A stretch of 64,000 bases of DNA from Gangjinia marincola (GCF_039523415.1 NZ_BAAAFG010000002.1:372001-436000); one strand, 5' to 3'; numbered from the stretch's first letter, positions 1 through 10,192 are shown. The notes: generated from the letters alone by a model not told the origin. A program made the numbers and translations.

Positions 1-1444
1 CAATAAAGTGCATGGGGAAGAATACCCCGTAGGCTCCAACAGCGGTTACCCAGAAGTGCACGTATCCTAAGTTCTTATTCATCATACGCCCAAACATTTT
101 TGGGAACCAATGATAGACTCCCGCGAATAATCCATATAATGCCGATATACCCATCACCAGGTGAAAGTGAGCTACTACAAAATACGTATCGTGAACATTG
201 ATATCTAGTGTGCTGTCTCCAAGGATAATTCCTGTTAAACCTCCAGTGATAAACGTAGAAACTAATCCAATAGAGAACAACATCCCGGGGTTCATTTGGA
301 GGTTACCCTTCCAAAGCGTCGTGATATAATTAAAAGCTTTTACACCAGATGGAATTGCGATCAATAAAGTCGTAAAGGTAAACACCGATCCAAGAAACGG
401 GTTCATCCCAGAGATAAACATATGGTGACCCCAAACAATGGTTGATAAAAATGCAATTGCTAAAATGGATGCCACCATCGCACGATATCCAAAAATGGGC
501 TTACGTGAATTTGTTGCAATTACTTCTGAGGTAATTCCTAATGCTGGTAAAAGTACGATGTATACTTCGGGGTGACCCAAGAACCAAAATAAATGTTCGT
601 ACAATACAGGCGAACCTCCTTGGTAACTCAATACCTCACCAGAAATATAAATGTCACTTAAGAAGAATGACGTTCCAAAAGAACGATCCATTAACAATAA
701 CAGACCCGCTGATAACAATACCGGGAATGAAATAATACCAATGATTGCCGTTACAAAGAACGCCCAGATCGTTAAAGGTAGTCTTGTCATGGACATTCCT
801 TTAGTTCTAAGGTTAATGACTGTTACTACGTAATTTAATGATCCTAATAAAGATGACGCGATAAAAATGGTCATCGATACTAACCATAAAGTCATCCCGG
901 TACCAGATCCACTAATGGCCTGGGGTAATGCACTCAACGGTGGATAAACTGTCCATCCTGCCGATGCCGGTCCTGATTCTACAAAGAATGAACACACCAT
1001 AATGACAGAAGAAAGAAAGAACAACCAGTACGACACCATGTTCAAAAATCCAGATGCCATATCACGGGCTCCAATCTGTAATGGAATCAATAAGTTACTA
1101 AAGGTACCACTCAATCCTGCCGTTAGTACAAAGAATACCATGATGGTACCGTGAATGGTAACTAAGGCCAAATACATTGATGGGTTCATAATTCCATCTG
1201 GCGCCCACTTATCTCCTAAAAACCATGAAAATACTTGAAAAGATTGTTCTGGCCATGCTAATTGAATACGCATAAGCAAAGACATCCCAATACCGATTAT
1301 ACCCATGATTAGACCAGTAATAAGATATTGCTTAGCAATCATCTTATGGTCCTGACTAAAAATGTATTTAGTAATGAATGTCTCTTTGTGATGATGATCG
1401 TGGTGATCGTCGTGTGCATGTACTTCTGCAACTGCTACTCCCAT
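1..1444 (-). CDS. coxA: Cytochrome c oxidase subunit I (heme-copper oxidase), 3' end off the window
   Basis: Catalytic subunit of the terminal oxidase, reducing oxygen to water and pumping protons across the inner membrane. Reading from the ATG at 1444, about 481 codons are present and the C-terminus lies beyond the left edge. Heme-copper oxidase signatures are clear: TIHGT (helix II heme ligand), WFLGHPEVYI (CuB histidine and the Tyr), GHHMF (the two other CuB histidines) and HDTYFVVAHFHLV (heme a3 and heme a histidines). Many hydrophobic helices. The N-terminus has seven histidines in residues 9-19. It is the last gene seen of the act-cox operon, 35 bp after coxB. Identity is certain; only the end is missing. 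Confidence 0.96.
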   Translation of the reverse strand, partial: MGVAVAEVHAHDDHHDHHHKETFITKYIFSQDHKMIAKQYLITGLIMGIIGIGMSLLMRIQLAWPEQSFQVFSWFLGDKWAPDGIMNPSMYLALVTIHGTIMVFFVLTAGLSGTFSNLLIPLQIGARDMASGFLNMVSYWLFFLSSVIMVCSFFVESGPASAGWTVYPPLSALPQAISGSGTGMTLWLVSMTIFIASSLLGSLNYVVTVINLRTKGMSMTRLPLTIWAFFVTAIIGIISFPVLLSAGLLLLMDRSFGTSFFLSDIYISGEVLSYQGGSPVLYEHLFWFLGHPEVYIVLLPALGITSEVIATNSRKPIFGYRAMVASILAIAFLSTIVWGHHMFISGMNPFLGSVFTFTTLLIAIPSGVKAFNYITTLWKGNLQMNPGMLFSIGLVSTFITGGLTGIILGDSTLDINVHDTYFVVAHFHLVMGISALYGLFAGVYHWFPKMFGRMMNKNLGYVHFWVTAVGAYGVFFPMHFI

Positions 1445-1479
1445 AACCTAATGTTTTTAATTTTCTTTTTCTTTCAATT

Positions 1480-2547
1480 TTATTTACTAGCAATTTCTTT
1501 TCCGAACTCTGTCTGTTTTGCCATCCAGGCGTCAAACTCTTCTTGCGGCTCTACCACAATTTTGATCTGCATGTTGTAATGTGAGATTCCGCAAATTTTG
1601 TTGCACAAAAGATAGTACTCAAACTCATATGTGTCAAGTCCTTCTTGTCCGTCAGCTATCAATTCTTTGCTTCGTTCTCTTCTAATCTTATTCAGCTTTC
1701 TCACCTTATCTACCATGAATTCGCTGTTCCTCATTTCTTCGGAAGTAATGGTAGGCGTAAATTTAAATTGGGTAATCATCCCTGGCACAACATTCATTTG
1801 CGCTCTAAAAAACGGCATGTAAGCGGAATGTAATACATCTTGTGATCTAAACTTAAACAGCACAGGACGATCTACCGGAAGGTGCAACTCTCTTGCCACC
1901 ACATCATCCATCGCATACGTATCTGTTTCATCAATACCTACGGTGTTAATTCCTTCGATAAAACGAACGTTCGCTTTTCCTAAGGTATTATCTTCTCCAG
2001 AGTAACGAACGATCCATCCAAACTGATATGCATATACTTCAACTACTAGTGGGTCATCATCATCATTGATATTCATGATATCAGACCAGGTGTATAATCC
2101 ATAGAAGATCAATCCTGAAAGCACAATTACCGGAGTAATCGTCCAAATAAATTCTAGCTTATCATTATCTGCTAAGAAAAGTGCACGATTCCCTTCTTTC
2201 CCCTTGTATTTATAGGCGAAGTAATGCACCAAAAACTGTGTAATGATCTGGGTAATCATAATCACCACTAAGGTGATAAAGAAAAGACTGTCATACTCAG
2301 ATCCATGTTCTGAAGCCGCCTCTGGTAGATAGAAATCGCGGTAAGCAATAAAGCAATAAATCGTGATGGCGTAAATAAATATCACAAACGCCAACATTAA
2401 ATATCCATTATACTTATTATCCTTATCGTTAGCGACCTGGTTATCAGAACCACTGGCAGATGTTTGAGACATCTTGAATATTTTAGATAACTGCCAAAGC
2501 GTAATCCCAAATAATGCTACAATCGCTATAATCAATAATACGGTCAT
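1480..2547 (-). CDS. coxB: Cytochrome c oxidase subunit II
   Basis: Receives electrons from cytochrome c at its binuclear CuA centre and passes them to subunit I. The C-terminal cupredoxin domain has the CuA ligands: a His in DVLHSAYMPFF and the CNKICGISHYNM motif (Cys-x3-Cys-x3-His-x2-Met), matching the family pattern. The protein has 355 residues and four apparent membrane segments (near residues 1-23, 48-72, 89-117 and 132-158) rather than the two of the classical subunit; I read this as the longer Bacteroidota form. It lies between actF (31 bp upstream) and coxA in the same orientation, so complex III and the oxidase are co-transcribed and probably form a supercomplex. Confidence 0.95.
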   Translation of the reverse strand: MTVLLIIAIVALFGITLWQLSKIFKMSQTSASGSDNQVANDKDNKYNGYLMLAFVIFIYAITIYCFIAYRDFYLPEAASEHGSEYDSLFFITLVVIMITQIITQFLVHYFAYKYKGKEGNRALFLADNDKLEFIWTITPVIVLSGLIFYGLYTWSDIMNINDDDDPLVVEVYAYQFGWIVRYSGEDNTLGKANVRFIEGINTVGIDETDTYAMDDVVARELHLPVDRPVLFKFRSQDVLHSAYMPFFRAQMNVVPGMITQFKFTPTITSEEMRNSEFMVDKVRKLNKIRRERSKELIADGQEGLDTYEFEYYLLCNKICGISHYNMQIKIVVEPQEEFDAWMAKQTEFGKEIASK

Positions 2548-2578
2548 AAATCAAATATCCTTTTTAACTTAATAAATT

Positions 2579-3931
2579 TTAATAATGGAAATGCTTACTT
2601 TCCTTTATAAATGGGTTTCGTTTAGCTAATAGTGGTGCTTTGGTTAAGGCATTAAATACCACATAGGTAAATAGCCCTCCAAAGAACAACACTGAACCAA
2701 TTTCTGGAATACCAATAAACCACGACTCACCAACAGTTCCCGGCATCACCATGTTGAATATATCCATATAATGCCCTGCAAGAATAATGACTCCTGCCAT
2801 CACCACGAACCAGTTTACACGCTTGTAATCACTATTCATAAGGACCAATAACGGGAATATAAAATTCATGACGACCATCCCAAAAAATGGAAGTTTATAT
2901 TGTTCAATTCGCTGGATATAATAAGTTACCTCTTCAGGGATGTTAGAATACCAAATCAGCATAAATTGAGAGAACCATAAGTACGTCCAGAATATGCTAA
3001 TTCCAAACATAAACTTTGCCAAATCGTGAATATGACTATCATTTACGAAGTCTAAATATCCTCTTGATTTTAAGTAAATGGTAATCAATGCAATGGTCGT
3101 AATTGCACTCACAAATAAACTTGCAAATACATACCATCCAAATAAAGTACTAAACCAGTGTGGATCAAAACTCATGATCCAATCCCATGACATGATAGAT
3201 TCGGTAACAATGAATACCACTAAAAATGCCGCGGAAAGCTTAAAGTTCTTTTTATAGTAGCTGTTATTATCAGAGTCATCCTGCTTTAATGAATTCTTAC
3301 GTAGTAAGCTTCTAAAGATGTTCCAGGCTGCAATGAAAATTCCGGCTCTGATCAAGAAAAAAGGAACATTTAAATATCCTTGCTTCCCTTGGAGTAATTC
3401 ATCGTGTGCGACAACTTCAGCATCCATCCATACAAAAAGGTGATTAAGATGTAATCCTGAAAGTAATAACAATCCAAACATGATTAAACTCCCGGGTAAT
3501 AAATAGGCCGTAATTGCTTCCATCACTCTAAACAATACAGGAGACCATCCTGCTTGCGCTGCATATTGAATAGCGTAAAATGCCAATGCGCCAAATGAGA
3601 TCATGAAGAAAAAGAATGCCGCTACGTATACCGCTGCCCAAGGACGATTTGCCATTTGATGTAACAAATGCTCTGCGTGCTCTTTCTCGTGAGAAGCAGC
3701 TTCAGCCTCAGCAGAATCTACTAACGTATGATCATTGGTATCGTGAGTAGCATTATCATGCGTATCGTGTACCGCTGCTGCGCCATGCCCCTCGTCGTGA
3801 TGTGACGCCATAATTTCTTCAACCTCTTCAATAGAGTGTGGTGCTGTAATAAAACCGTAAAAGATTCCTATGGCTCCTACCACCATAAAAATGAGGGCTG
3901 TAAGTTTTAGTTTATTTGATAGGGTATACAT
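2579..3931 (-). CDS. actF: Alternative complex III quinone-binding subunit ActF
   Basis: Integral membrane subunit of the menaquinol:cytochrome c oxidoreductase (alternative complex III), of the NrfD-related type with about ten hydrophobic segments across 450 residues; ActC and ActF are the two such subunits of the complex. The order actA-B-C-D-E-F followed by cox genes fixes the assignment. After the first membrane helix (residues 9-30) there is a strikingly His/Asp-rich stretch, residues 44-91, with eleven histidines, which is not needed for quinol chemistry and looks like a metal-binding or flexible periplasmic loop. The start codon at 3931 is 5 bp after actE, so the two are likely translationally coupled. 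Confidence 0.9.
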   Translation of the reverse strand: MYTLSNKLKLTALIFMVVGAIGIFYGFITAPHSIEEVEEIMASHHDEGHGAAAVHDTHDNATHDTNDHTLVDSAEAEAASHEKEHAEHLLHQMANRPWAAVYVAAFFFFMISFGALAFYAIQYAAQAGWSPVLFRVMEAITAYLLPGSLIMFGLLLLSGLHLNHLFVWMDAEVVAHDELLQGKQGYLNVPFFLIRAGIFIAAWNIFRSLLRKNSLKQDDSDNNSYYKKNFKLSAAFLVVFIVTESIMSWDWIMSFDPHWFSTLFGWYVFASLFVSAITTIALITIYLKSRGYLDFVNDSHIHDLAKFMFGISIFWTYLWFSQFMLIWYSNIPEEVTYYIQRIEQYKLPFFGMVVMNFIFPLLVLMNSDYKRVNWFVVMAGVIILAGHYMDIFNMVMPGTVGESWFIGIPEIGSVLFFGGLFTYVVFNALTKAPLLAKRNPFIKESKHFHY

Positions 3932-3936
3932 AAAGA

Positions 3937-4644
3937 TTATTCTTCAGTTTTATTAGCTGTTTGTTCAGTTTGGTCTTGCTCCAAGGCTCCACCAGCCGGT
4001 TGTTCGTCATTTAATATATTGGTCACCGTTCCATACTGTACATCTTGTACAATTGGAGGTACGCTATCTAATTCTACACGGGGTTCCTTTCCTTCAAGGG
4101 CTCCTTTTAGCTTCATTACGTAGTGACTAATTTGCCATAGCTCTTCTTCGCTTGTTTGCGAGGCATATGATCCCATGGTATTAATGCCGTGATACATCAC
4201 GTGATACACACTACCTTCTGTAATCGCTCTCCCTTGATCATCATACGCAGGTACACCTAAGATTTTCTCTTGTTGAACCAGCCATCCTTGACCATCACCT
4301 TTATCTCCATGACAAATTGCACAGTAAATGGTATACAGCTCTGCTCCTTCTGAAAGGTTTTCTTTTGTATAATCCAGCGGATTCTTTAGTTCAGCTTTTG
4401 CCGCCTGATAACCTGCTAAGGAATCACCGTACTCATAAGGTAACCATCCACGAATAACTGTTCCTTCTACAGGAAGTTTAGCTTCCTGCCCGTTTTCAAA
4501 GATGTCACCTTCACCGTAAGCTTCGTAACCTACCGGGGTGTACATATTAGGCATATATTGATAGTTTCTATCGCGCTCATCACTATTACAGCTAAGAATA
4601 AGTAATGCCATCGCAAGAACTAGTATGTTTGAGAATATCTTCAT
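3937..4644 (-). CDS. actE: Alternative complex III monoheme cytochrome c lipoprotein ActE
   Basis: Periplasm-facing lipoprotein cytochrome of alternative complex III that hands electrons on towards the oxidase. I chose the ATG at 4644, which gives MKIFSNILV as a clean lipoprotein signal with the lipobox LILSC; an in-frame start at 4671 would add nine polar residues and overlap actD by 23 bp. One heme c site (CAICH) is visible, followed by the conserved Met region YHGINTMGSY that supplies the axial ligand. The tail is Glu/Gln-rich. The start is 4 bp after the actD stop and the stop is 5 bp before actF. Confidence 0.9.
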   Translation of the reverse strand: MKIFSNILVLAMALLILSCNSDERDRNYQYMPNMYTPVGYEAYGEGDIFENGQEAKLPVEGTVIRGWLPYEYGDSLAGYQAAKAELKNPLDYTKENLSEGAELYTIYCAICHGDKGDGQGWLVQQEKILGVPAYDDQGRAITEGSVYHVMYHGINTMGSYASQTSEEELWQISHYVMKLKGALEGKEPRVELDSVPPIVQDVQYGTVTNILNDEQPAGGALEQDQTEQTANKTEE

Positions 4645-4648
4645 TCTA

Positions 4649-5185
4649 TTAATGTTCTTCGTCTTTATCAACTATTTTTATTTCTACAGCTCCAGTTCTT
4701 GAAAAGAAAGACGCCATAGATTCTAAATCATTGTTTGCTACATCAACTTCCATCAAGAAGTGATCATCTGTAGTACGTACATCTGGATTTTCGGCTTTTT
4801 TAAAGGGCCATAGTTTGCTTCGCATGTAAAACGTGATCACCATTAAATGCGCAGCAAAAAATACAGTAAGCTCAAACATGATGGGTACAAAGGCCGGCAT
4901 GTTTTCGATAAATGAAAAACTTGGCTTTCCCCCAATGTTTTGAGGCCAGTCTTCAATCATGATAAAATTCATCATAGCAATCGCTACTCCTAATCCTATA
5001 ATTCCATATAGAAATGCAGTAATCGCTAAGCGTGTTCCTGCTAACCCCATTGCCTTATCTAACCCGTGAACCGGAAAAGGACAATATACCTCTGCGATTC
5101 TGTATCCTTCTGTACGAGTCTTTTTGACCGCGTTCATTAAGATATCATCATCGTTATATAAAGCATGTACTACTTTTGAAGACAT
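4649..5185 (-). CDS. actD: Alternative complex III membrane subunit ActD (DUF3341)
   Basis: Small membrane subunit of alternative complex III, 178 residues. The N-terminal soluble part contains the family-typical VYCPFPVHGLDKAMGL region, followed by two transmembrane helices (about residues 52-75 and 100-122) and a short cytoplasmic tail. Known members (DUF3341) stabilise the complex and have no cofactor. It lies 10 bp after actC and 4 bp before actE, in the canonical act order, which together with the motif makes the call secure. Confidence 0.92.
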   Translation of the reverse strand: MSSKVVHALYNDDDILMNAVKKTRTEGYRIAEVYCPFPVHGLDKAMGLAGTRLAITAFLYGIIGLGVAIAMMNFIMIEDWPQNIGGKPSFSFIENMPAFVPIMFELTVFFAAHLMVITFYMRSKLWPFKKAENPDVRTTDDHFLMEVDVANNDLESMASFFSRTGAVEIKIVDKDEEH

Positions 5186-5195
5186 AGCTTATGTA

Positions 5196-7028
5196 TTAGT
5201 TATTGTTTGTATTTAATTGCTCTGCTTGTCCCGCCCAATCATCACGTTCTGCTCTACCGGGAAATGCTGATAAAATCGTATCAAGCATCGCATATTCATT
5301 GGATGACATTCTGCTTACCTGGCTGTAGGTATAGATACCCAATTGATGTAATTTTTGCTCCATCACCGGTCCAATACCATTAATCTTTTTAAGATCGTCT
5401 GCTTGCTGGGTTTGTGGATCAAAAGTTCCAATATTTCCTAACAGGTTTTCAAGCTTGCGCTTATCTTCTTCATTATCTAATAGTGCCTCTGCGTGAACGC
5501 TATCCGGCAAGTCATCACTGCGTCCATTAGACGATCCGTTTGATCCGTTAGAACCATTACTTCCGTTATTCCCCTGCACATAGTCAAAATTCAACCCATG
5601 TACTGCCGGCTCTCGTTGGATGGTATCAAAATGATCTACATCATCTCCTTTTTCAGCTCTTAAGCGCTTATAATTATCCCCGGATCCTTTAAGGATAGTT
5701 TTTACTTCTGCCTGTGCAATTACCGGGAAGGTTCGTGCGTATAGTAAAAATAATACAAAGAAGAATCCTATCGTTCCTATGAATATCCCAATATCTACAA
5801 AAGTAGGTGAGAACATCGTCCAAGAAGATGGAAGGTAATCACGGTGTAACGACGTTACGATAATCACGAATCGCTCAAACCACATCCCAATGTTTACCAC
5901 GATCGAAATAAAGAACGAGAACATAATACTTCTTCTCAATTTAGGAAACCACATAAACTGTGGCGAGAATACGTTACAGGTCATCATTGCCCAATAGGCC
6001 CACCAGTATGGTCCTGTTGCTCTGTTTAAGAAAGCATACTGCTCATACTCTACACCAGAGTACCAAGCAACGAATAATTCGGTAATATAGGCTACCCCAA
6101 CAATAGAACCCGTGATCATGATCACGATGTTCATTAATTCAATATGCTGAAGGGTAATATAATTTTCAAGGTTAGACACTTTTCTCATGATGATCAACAA
6201 AGTGTTCACCATGGCAAATCCTGAGAAGATCGCTCCTGCCACAAAATAAGGCGGAAAGATCGTGGTGTGCCATCCAGGAATAACAGATGTAGCAAAGTCA
6301 AAGGATACAATGGTGTGTACAGAAAGTACCAACGGAGTTGCCAATCCAGCAAGAACCAAAGATACTTCTTCAAATCGTTGCCAGTCCTTTGCTCTACCGC
6401 TCCATCCAAAAGATAAAATGCCGTAGATCTTTTTATTAAAAGGAGTAATCGCTCTATCGCGAATCATCGCGAAATCTGGGAGTAGTCCTGTCCACCAGAA
6501 TACTAATGAAACCGATAAATAGGTTGAGATTGCAAATACATCCCATAATAGTGGTGAGTTAAAGTTCACCCACAATGAACCAAATGCATTAGGAATTGGC
6601 AGCACCCAATAAGCCAACCAAGGTCTACCCATGTGAATGATTGGAAATAAACCCGCCTGGATAACCGAAAAAATTGTCATCGCCTCTGCAGAACGGTTAA
6701 TCGCCATTCTCCATTTTTGACGGAATAACAGCAGTACTGCCGAAATCAGCGTACCGGCGTGACCAATACCTACCCACCATACAAAGTTGGTGATATCCCA
6801 GGCCCATCCCACTGTTTTATTTAATCCCCAGACACCAATACCCGTTGAAATGGTATATATAATGCATCCAAGTCCCCATAGAAAAGCAATAAGGGCGATT
6901 GAAAATACAATCCACCATGATTTATTTGCTTTGCCTTCTACCGGGGCAGCCACATCCACAGTAATGTCGTGATACGACTTGTTACCGGTTACTAAGGGCC
7001 TTCTTATAGGTGCTTCGTAATGAGACAT
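5196..7028 (-). CDS. actC: Alternative complex III NrfD-like quinol-binding subunit ActC, with helix-hairpin-helix tail
   Basis: Polytopic NrfD/PsrC-type subunit that oxidises menaquinol and is the likely proton-translocating unit of alternative complex III. About the first 450 residues form ten hydrophobic helices with conserved Trp/His-rich loops typical of the family. The protein is 610 residues, longer than the core: from about residue 487 there is an NGS-repeat linker (NNGSNGSNGSNGSSNG), then an acidic stretch, then from about residue 545 a helix-hairpin-helix-like segment (LKKINGIGPVMEQKLHQLG) with a downstream AFPGRAERDDWAGQA motif. This tail resembles the small HhH modules appended to several Bacteroidota proteins. 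It is 33 bp downstream of actB. Confidence 0.93.
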   Translation of the reverse strand: MSHYEAPIRRPLVTGNKSYHDITVDVAAPVEGKANKSWWIVFSIALIAFLWGLGCIIYTISTGIGVWGLNKTVGWAWDITNFVWWVGIGHAGTLISAVLLLFRQKWRMAINRSAEAMTIFSVIQAGLFPIIHMGRPWLAYWVLPIPNAFGSLWVNFNSPLLWDVFAISTYLSVSLVFWWTGLLPDFAMIRDRAITPFNKKIYGILSFGWSGRAKDWQRFEEVSLVLAGLATPLVLSVHTIVSFDFATSVIPGWHTTIFPPYFVAGAIFSGFAMVNTLLIIMRKVSNLENYITLQHIELMNIVIMITGSIVGVAYITELFVAWYSGVEYEQYAFLNRATGPYWWAYWAMMTCNVFSPQFMWFPKLRRSIMFSFFISIVVNIGMWFERFVIIVTSLHRDYLPSSWTMFSPTFVDIGIFIGTIGFFFVLFLLYARTFPVIAQAEVKTILKGSGDNYKRLRAEKGDDVDHFDTIQREPAVHGLNFDYVQGNNGSNGSNGSNGSSNGRSDDLPDSVHAEALLDNEEDKRKLENLLGNIGTFDPQTQQADDLKKINGIGPVMEQKLHQLGIYTYSQVSRMSSNEYAMLDTILSAFPGRAERDDWAGQAEQLNTNNN

Positions 7029-7061
7029 AAAAAGTTATTTGTACTACAAAAATTAGTTAGT

Positions 7062-10000
7062 TTATACTTCTGCTGTATTTCTCACTTTTACGTGATAGAA
7101 TACATTAGGCTTCGTTCCCACGTGTTCTAGTAAATGATACATACGATCACTTTCTTTTTCTTTATACACCCGCGAATCTTTATCATTAATATCTCCAAAA
7201 GAGATCGCATTTGATGGACAAGCTGCAGAACAAGCCGTAGCAAATTCACCATCTTTAATGACTCTTCCATCAAGTTTAGCGTCTAGTATTTGACGTTGTG
7301 TCATTTGAATACACATAGAGCATTTTTCCATTACCCCACGTGAACGAACCGTTACATCTGGATTAATCACCATACGACCTAAGTCGTTATTCATGTGGTA
7401 ATCAAACTCATCATTCTGGTTGTATAAGAACCAGTTAAAACGTCTTACTTTATACGGACAGTTATTTGCACAGTATCGTGTACCAACGCAACGGTTGTAC
7501 GTCATATGGTTTTGACCTTGACGACCGTGAGCTGATGCGGCTACCGGGCAAACTGTTTCACACGGTGCGTGGTTACAGTGCTGACACATCACCGGCTGGA
7601 AGGCTACTTGAGGATTATCATCTGGACGCTCTAACTCTCCAAATCCTGAAAGGTTGTCACTCAAACCATCAAATCCATGCTTCTTGTTATTGTCGAGATC
7701 GAATGACTCCTCAGCAGAGTAGTATCGATCGATACGCAACCAGTGCATATCTCTTGACTTTCTTATTTCGCGCTTACCAACAACAGGTACGTTATTTTCA
7801 GCATGACAAGCGATCACACATGCACCACAACCGGTACAAGCATTTAAGTCGATCCCCATGTTGAAATGGTGACCAATAGAACGATCAAAAGAATCCCAAA
7901 GGTCAACTTCTGGAGAAGTAACCGCTGTTTCTATGTGGTTTAAAGAAACTTCAGGAACTTTATTCCATTCTTCTTTAGGTTGTTCTTTATACTGTTTAAG
8001 TGTGGTTTCTTTAATAATATCACCACGACCCATCAAAGTATTTTGCAACTGTACGCAAGCAAACTCATGGGTTCCCTCTTCCTTTTGAAGGGTTACCGTT
8101 TGCACACGATCAAAATCTTTATATAAAGGATAAGCGTTTACCCCTGTTTGCATCTCTAACTGGATACCTTCTTTACGACCGTATCCTAAGGCTAACCCTA
8201 TTGTACCTCTTGCCTGACCGGGCTGAACCATTACAGGCACATTAGATACTGTAACACTTCCAGCTTTAATCGTTACATAACCTCCATTTACCGCTCCATC
8301 TGCTACATACTCATTAAGCAGATCCATCTTTTCGGCATCTGCTCTAGACATGGTCACGTAGTTATCCCATGATGCTCTGGTAATAGGATCTGGCATTTCT
8401 TGCAACCATGGGTTGTTGGCTTGTTGACCATTTCCTAACGCTGCATTGGAATATAGCGTAAGTTCAAATCCATTTGATTTTGATGCTGAAGAAAGCTTTC
8501 TCGCAGCACTACCCATACTTAAAGAAGATGTTGAAGCTACAGTTGAAGTTTCTTCAGAAGCATCTGATGTCGACGTTTCTGCTACCTCGCCTTTGTATTC
8601 AAACACCCCATCCTGAAGCGCCTTATTGAACGAAGTCGTTCCTAATTTACCCTTCCAGTTTTCTTTGATGTAGTTATAATAGGTTTGATCCTTATCAGAC
8701 CATTTTAATAAACAATCCTGAAACTGCTTAGTATCAAATAAAGGCTTGATCGTAGGCTGCATCAAACTATAGTTATTTGCAGTCATTTGAACATCACCCC
8801 AGCTTTCTAAATAGTGAGGCGTAGCCGCAACATACTTACATTGTAAAGCCGTTTCATCTGCGCTCATTGTAAAATCCACAGCGAATCCTACTTTTTTAAG
8901 CCCTTCAGCAAACATCTTAGTGTTTGGAAATGCATACACAGGATTCACTCCTGCCATCATCAATCCACCAACTTTACCGGCATTCATATCATTCACCAAC
9001 TTGGCTACCGCCTTGGCATTACCTTGACGCGTAGTACGTGGGTTTTGCGTATCCATTGCCTTGCTGGCTAAGAATTCATTGATCGCAAGCACTAAAGATT
9101 GTGCGTCCTGATCATCAATCCCTGAAACCACAACTGCTTCGCTGCCGGCTTTTTTTAGTTCACTTGCAGCTTGCTTTACCGCCTCGTCTAATTTCTGCGG
9201 AAGCTTTGCATAACTACCACCAACTACATAGCCATAAAGAGAAGCTAAAGCTACTTTTTGCTCTGTTGGCGTAAGTGGCACACGCTTATCTGCATTCGCA
9301 CCAGATAAGGTCATGTTAGACTCAAACTGAATATGACGCGACATTTTACCTTTCTTAGGCACACGCCCTGCAGAATATCCTTGCGCAAATCCACCACCTT
9401 GCCAATCTCCTAAAAAGTCGGCTCCTACAGATACAATGACCTCTGCCTTCTCAAAGTCATAACTTGCTAATGCGCGCTTGCCGTATTTTGACTGAAAAGC
9501 ATTGAGTGCAGCATCTTCAGCTATGGCATCATATACTACATGGCGAGAGTTTGAATAGTTCTCTTTAAACTCTTTAATCAATTTGGTCGTAGATGGACTT
9601 GACATGGAGTTCGTCAAGATCACGAGTTCTTTTCCGCCTAACTGATCTAATTCTTTTTTTACTTCTTCATCAAACTTGGTCCAGGCCACCTCTTCACCAG
9701 AGATCATTGGGCGCTGAATTCTATTTTTGTCATACAATCCTAATACAGATGCAAAAACACGTGCGTTTGGCATTGCTGTTTGAGAAGCCAGATCATTCTT
9801 TTGAATTTGAATAGGCCTTCCTTCGCGCGACTTCACCAATACACTAGCGAAATCATATCCATCTGTCATGGTGGTCGCATACATGTTTGAGATACCGGGA
9901 ACGATACGCTCTGGCTGCACTACATAAGGGATGGACTTAATCACAGGACCCTCACAGGCTGCGAGTGATGCTGCAGCGGTACTAAATCCTACGTATTTTA

Positions 10001-10166
10001 AGAAATCACGTCTAGAGGTATTAGAATTCTCTAGGGTTTCTTTATCGCCTAAAAACTCATCAGTAGGGATGGGTGTAGTAAATTCATTTTGAGCCAGACC
10101 TTCAGCGATTTTGCTGTCGGGGTTAAGCTCTTCTACACTTTTCCAATATTTCTTCGTTGATGACAT
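7062..10166 (-). CDS. actB: Alternative complex III iron-sulfur / molybdopterin-like subunit ActB
   Basis: Large periplasmic subunit (1034 residues) of alternative complex III that relays electrons through iron-sulfur clusters to the cytochromes. Near residue 51 there is a twin-arginine motif (SRRDFLKYVG) followed by a lipobox-like LAAC at 68-71, so it is probably Tat-exported and lipid-anchored. The N-terminal two thirds resemble a molybdopterin oxidoreductase fold; known ActB proteins lack the cofactor. The C-terminal third is ferredoxin-like with four cysteine groups: CTGCGACVIAC, CQHCNHAPCETVCP, CANNCP and CSMC...CSAACP, enough for three [4Fe-4S] and one [3Fe-4S] cluster as in the family. 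It lies 26 bp after actA. Confidence 0.95.
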   Translation of the reverse strand: MSSTKKYWKSVEELNPDSKIAEGLAQNEFTTPIPTDEFLGDKETLENSNTSRRDFLKYVGFSTAAASLAACEGPVIKSIPYVVQPERIVPGISNMYATTMTDGYDFASVLVKSREGRPIQIQKNDLASQTAMPNARVFASVLGLYDKNRIQRPMISGEEVAWTKFDEEVKKELDQLGGKELVILTNSMSSPSTTKLIKEFKENYSNSRHVVYDAIAEDAALNAFQSKYGKRALASYDFEKAEVIVSVGADFLGDWQGGGFAQGYSAGRVPKKGKMSRHIQFESNMTLSGANADKRVPLTPTEQKVALASLYGYVVGGSYAKLPQKLDEAVKQAASELKKAGSEAVVVSGIDDQDAQSLVLAINEFLASKAMDTQNPRTTRQGNAKAVAKLVNDMNAGKVGGLMMAGVNPVYAFPNTKMFAEGLKKVGFAVDFTMSADETALQCKYVAATPHYLESWGDVQMTANNYSLMQPTIKPLFDTKQFQDCLLKWSDKDQTYYNYIKENWKGKLGTTSFNKALQDGVFEYKGEVAETSTSDASEETSTVASTSSLSMGSAARKLSSASKSNGFELTLYSNAALGNGQQANNPWLQEMPDPITRASWDNYVTMSRADAEKMDLLNEYVADGAVNGGYVTIKAGSVTVSNVPVMVQPGQARGTIGLALGYGRKEGIQLEMQTGVNAYPLYKDFDRVQTVTLQKEEGTHEFACVQLQNTLMGRGDIIKETTLKQYKEQPKEEWNKVPEVSLNHIETAVTSPEVDLWDSFDRSIGHHFNMGIDLNACTGCGACVIACHAENNVPVVGKREIRKSRDMHWLRIDRYYSAEESFDLDNNKKHGFDGLSDNLSGFGELERPDDNPQVAFQPVMCQHCNHAPCETVCPVAASAHGRQGQNHMTYNRCVGTRYCANNCPYKVRRFNWFLYNQNDEFDYHMNNDLGRMVINPDVTVRSRGVMEKCSMCIQMTQRQILDAKLDGRVIKDGEFATACSAACPSNAISFGDINDKDSRVYKEKESDRMYHLLEHVGTKPNVFYHVKVRNTAEV

Positions 10167-10192
10167 ATAGTAAAAAGAATTACTTCAAATTA

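Noticed and set aside
7466..7864. A 132-codon frame opposite actB
   Set aside because: Antisense to the conserved iron-sulfur region; protein has no family character.
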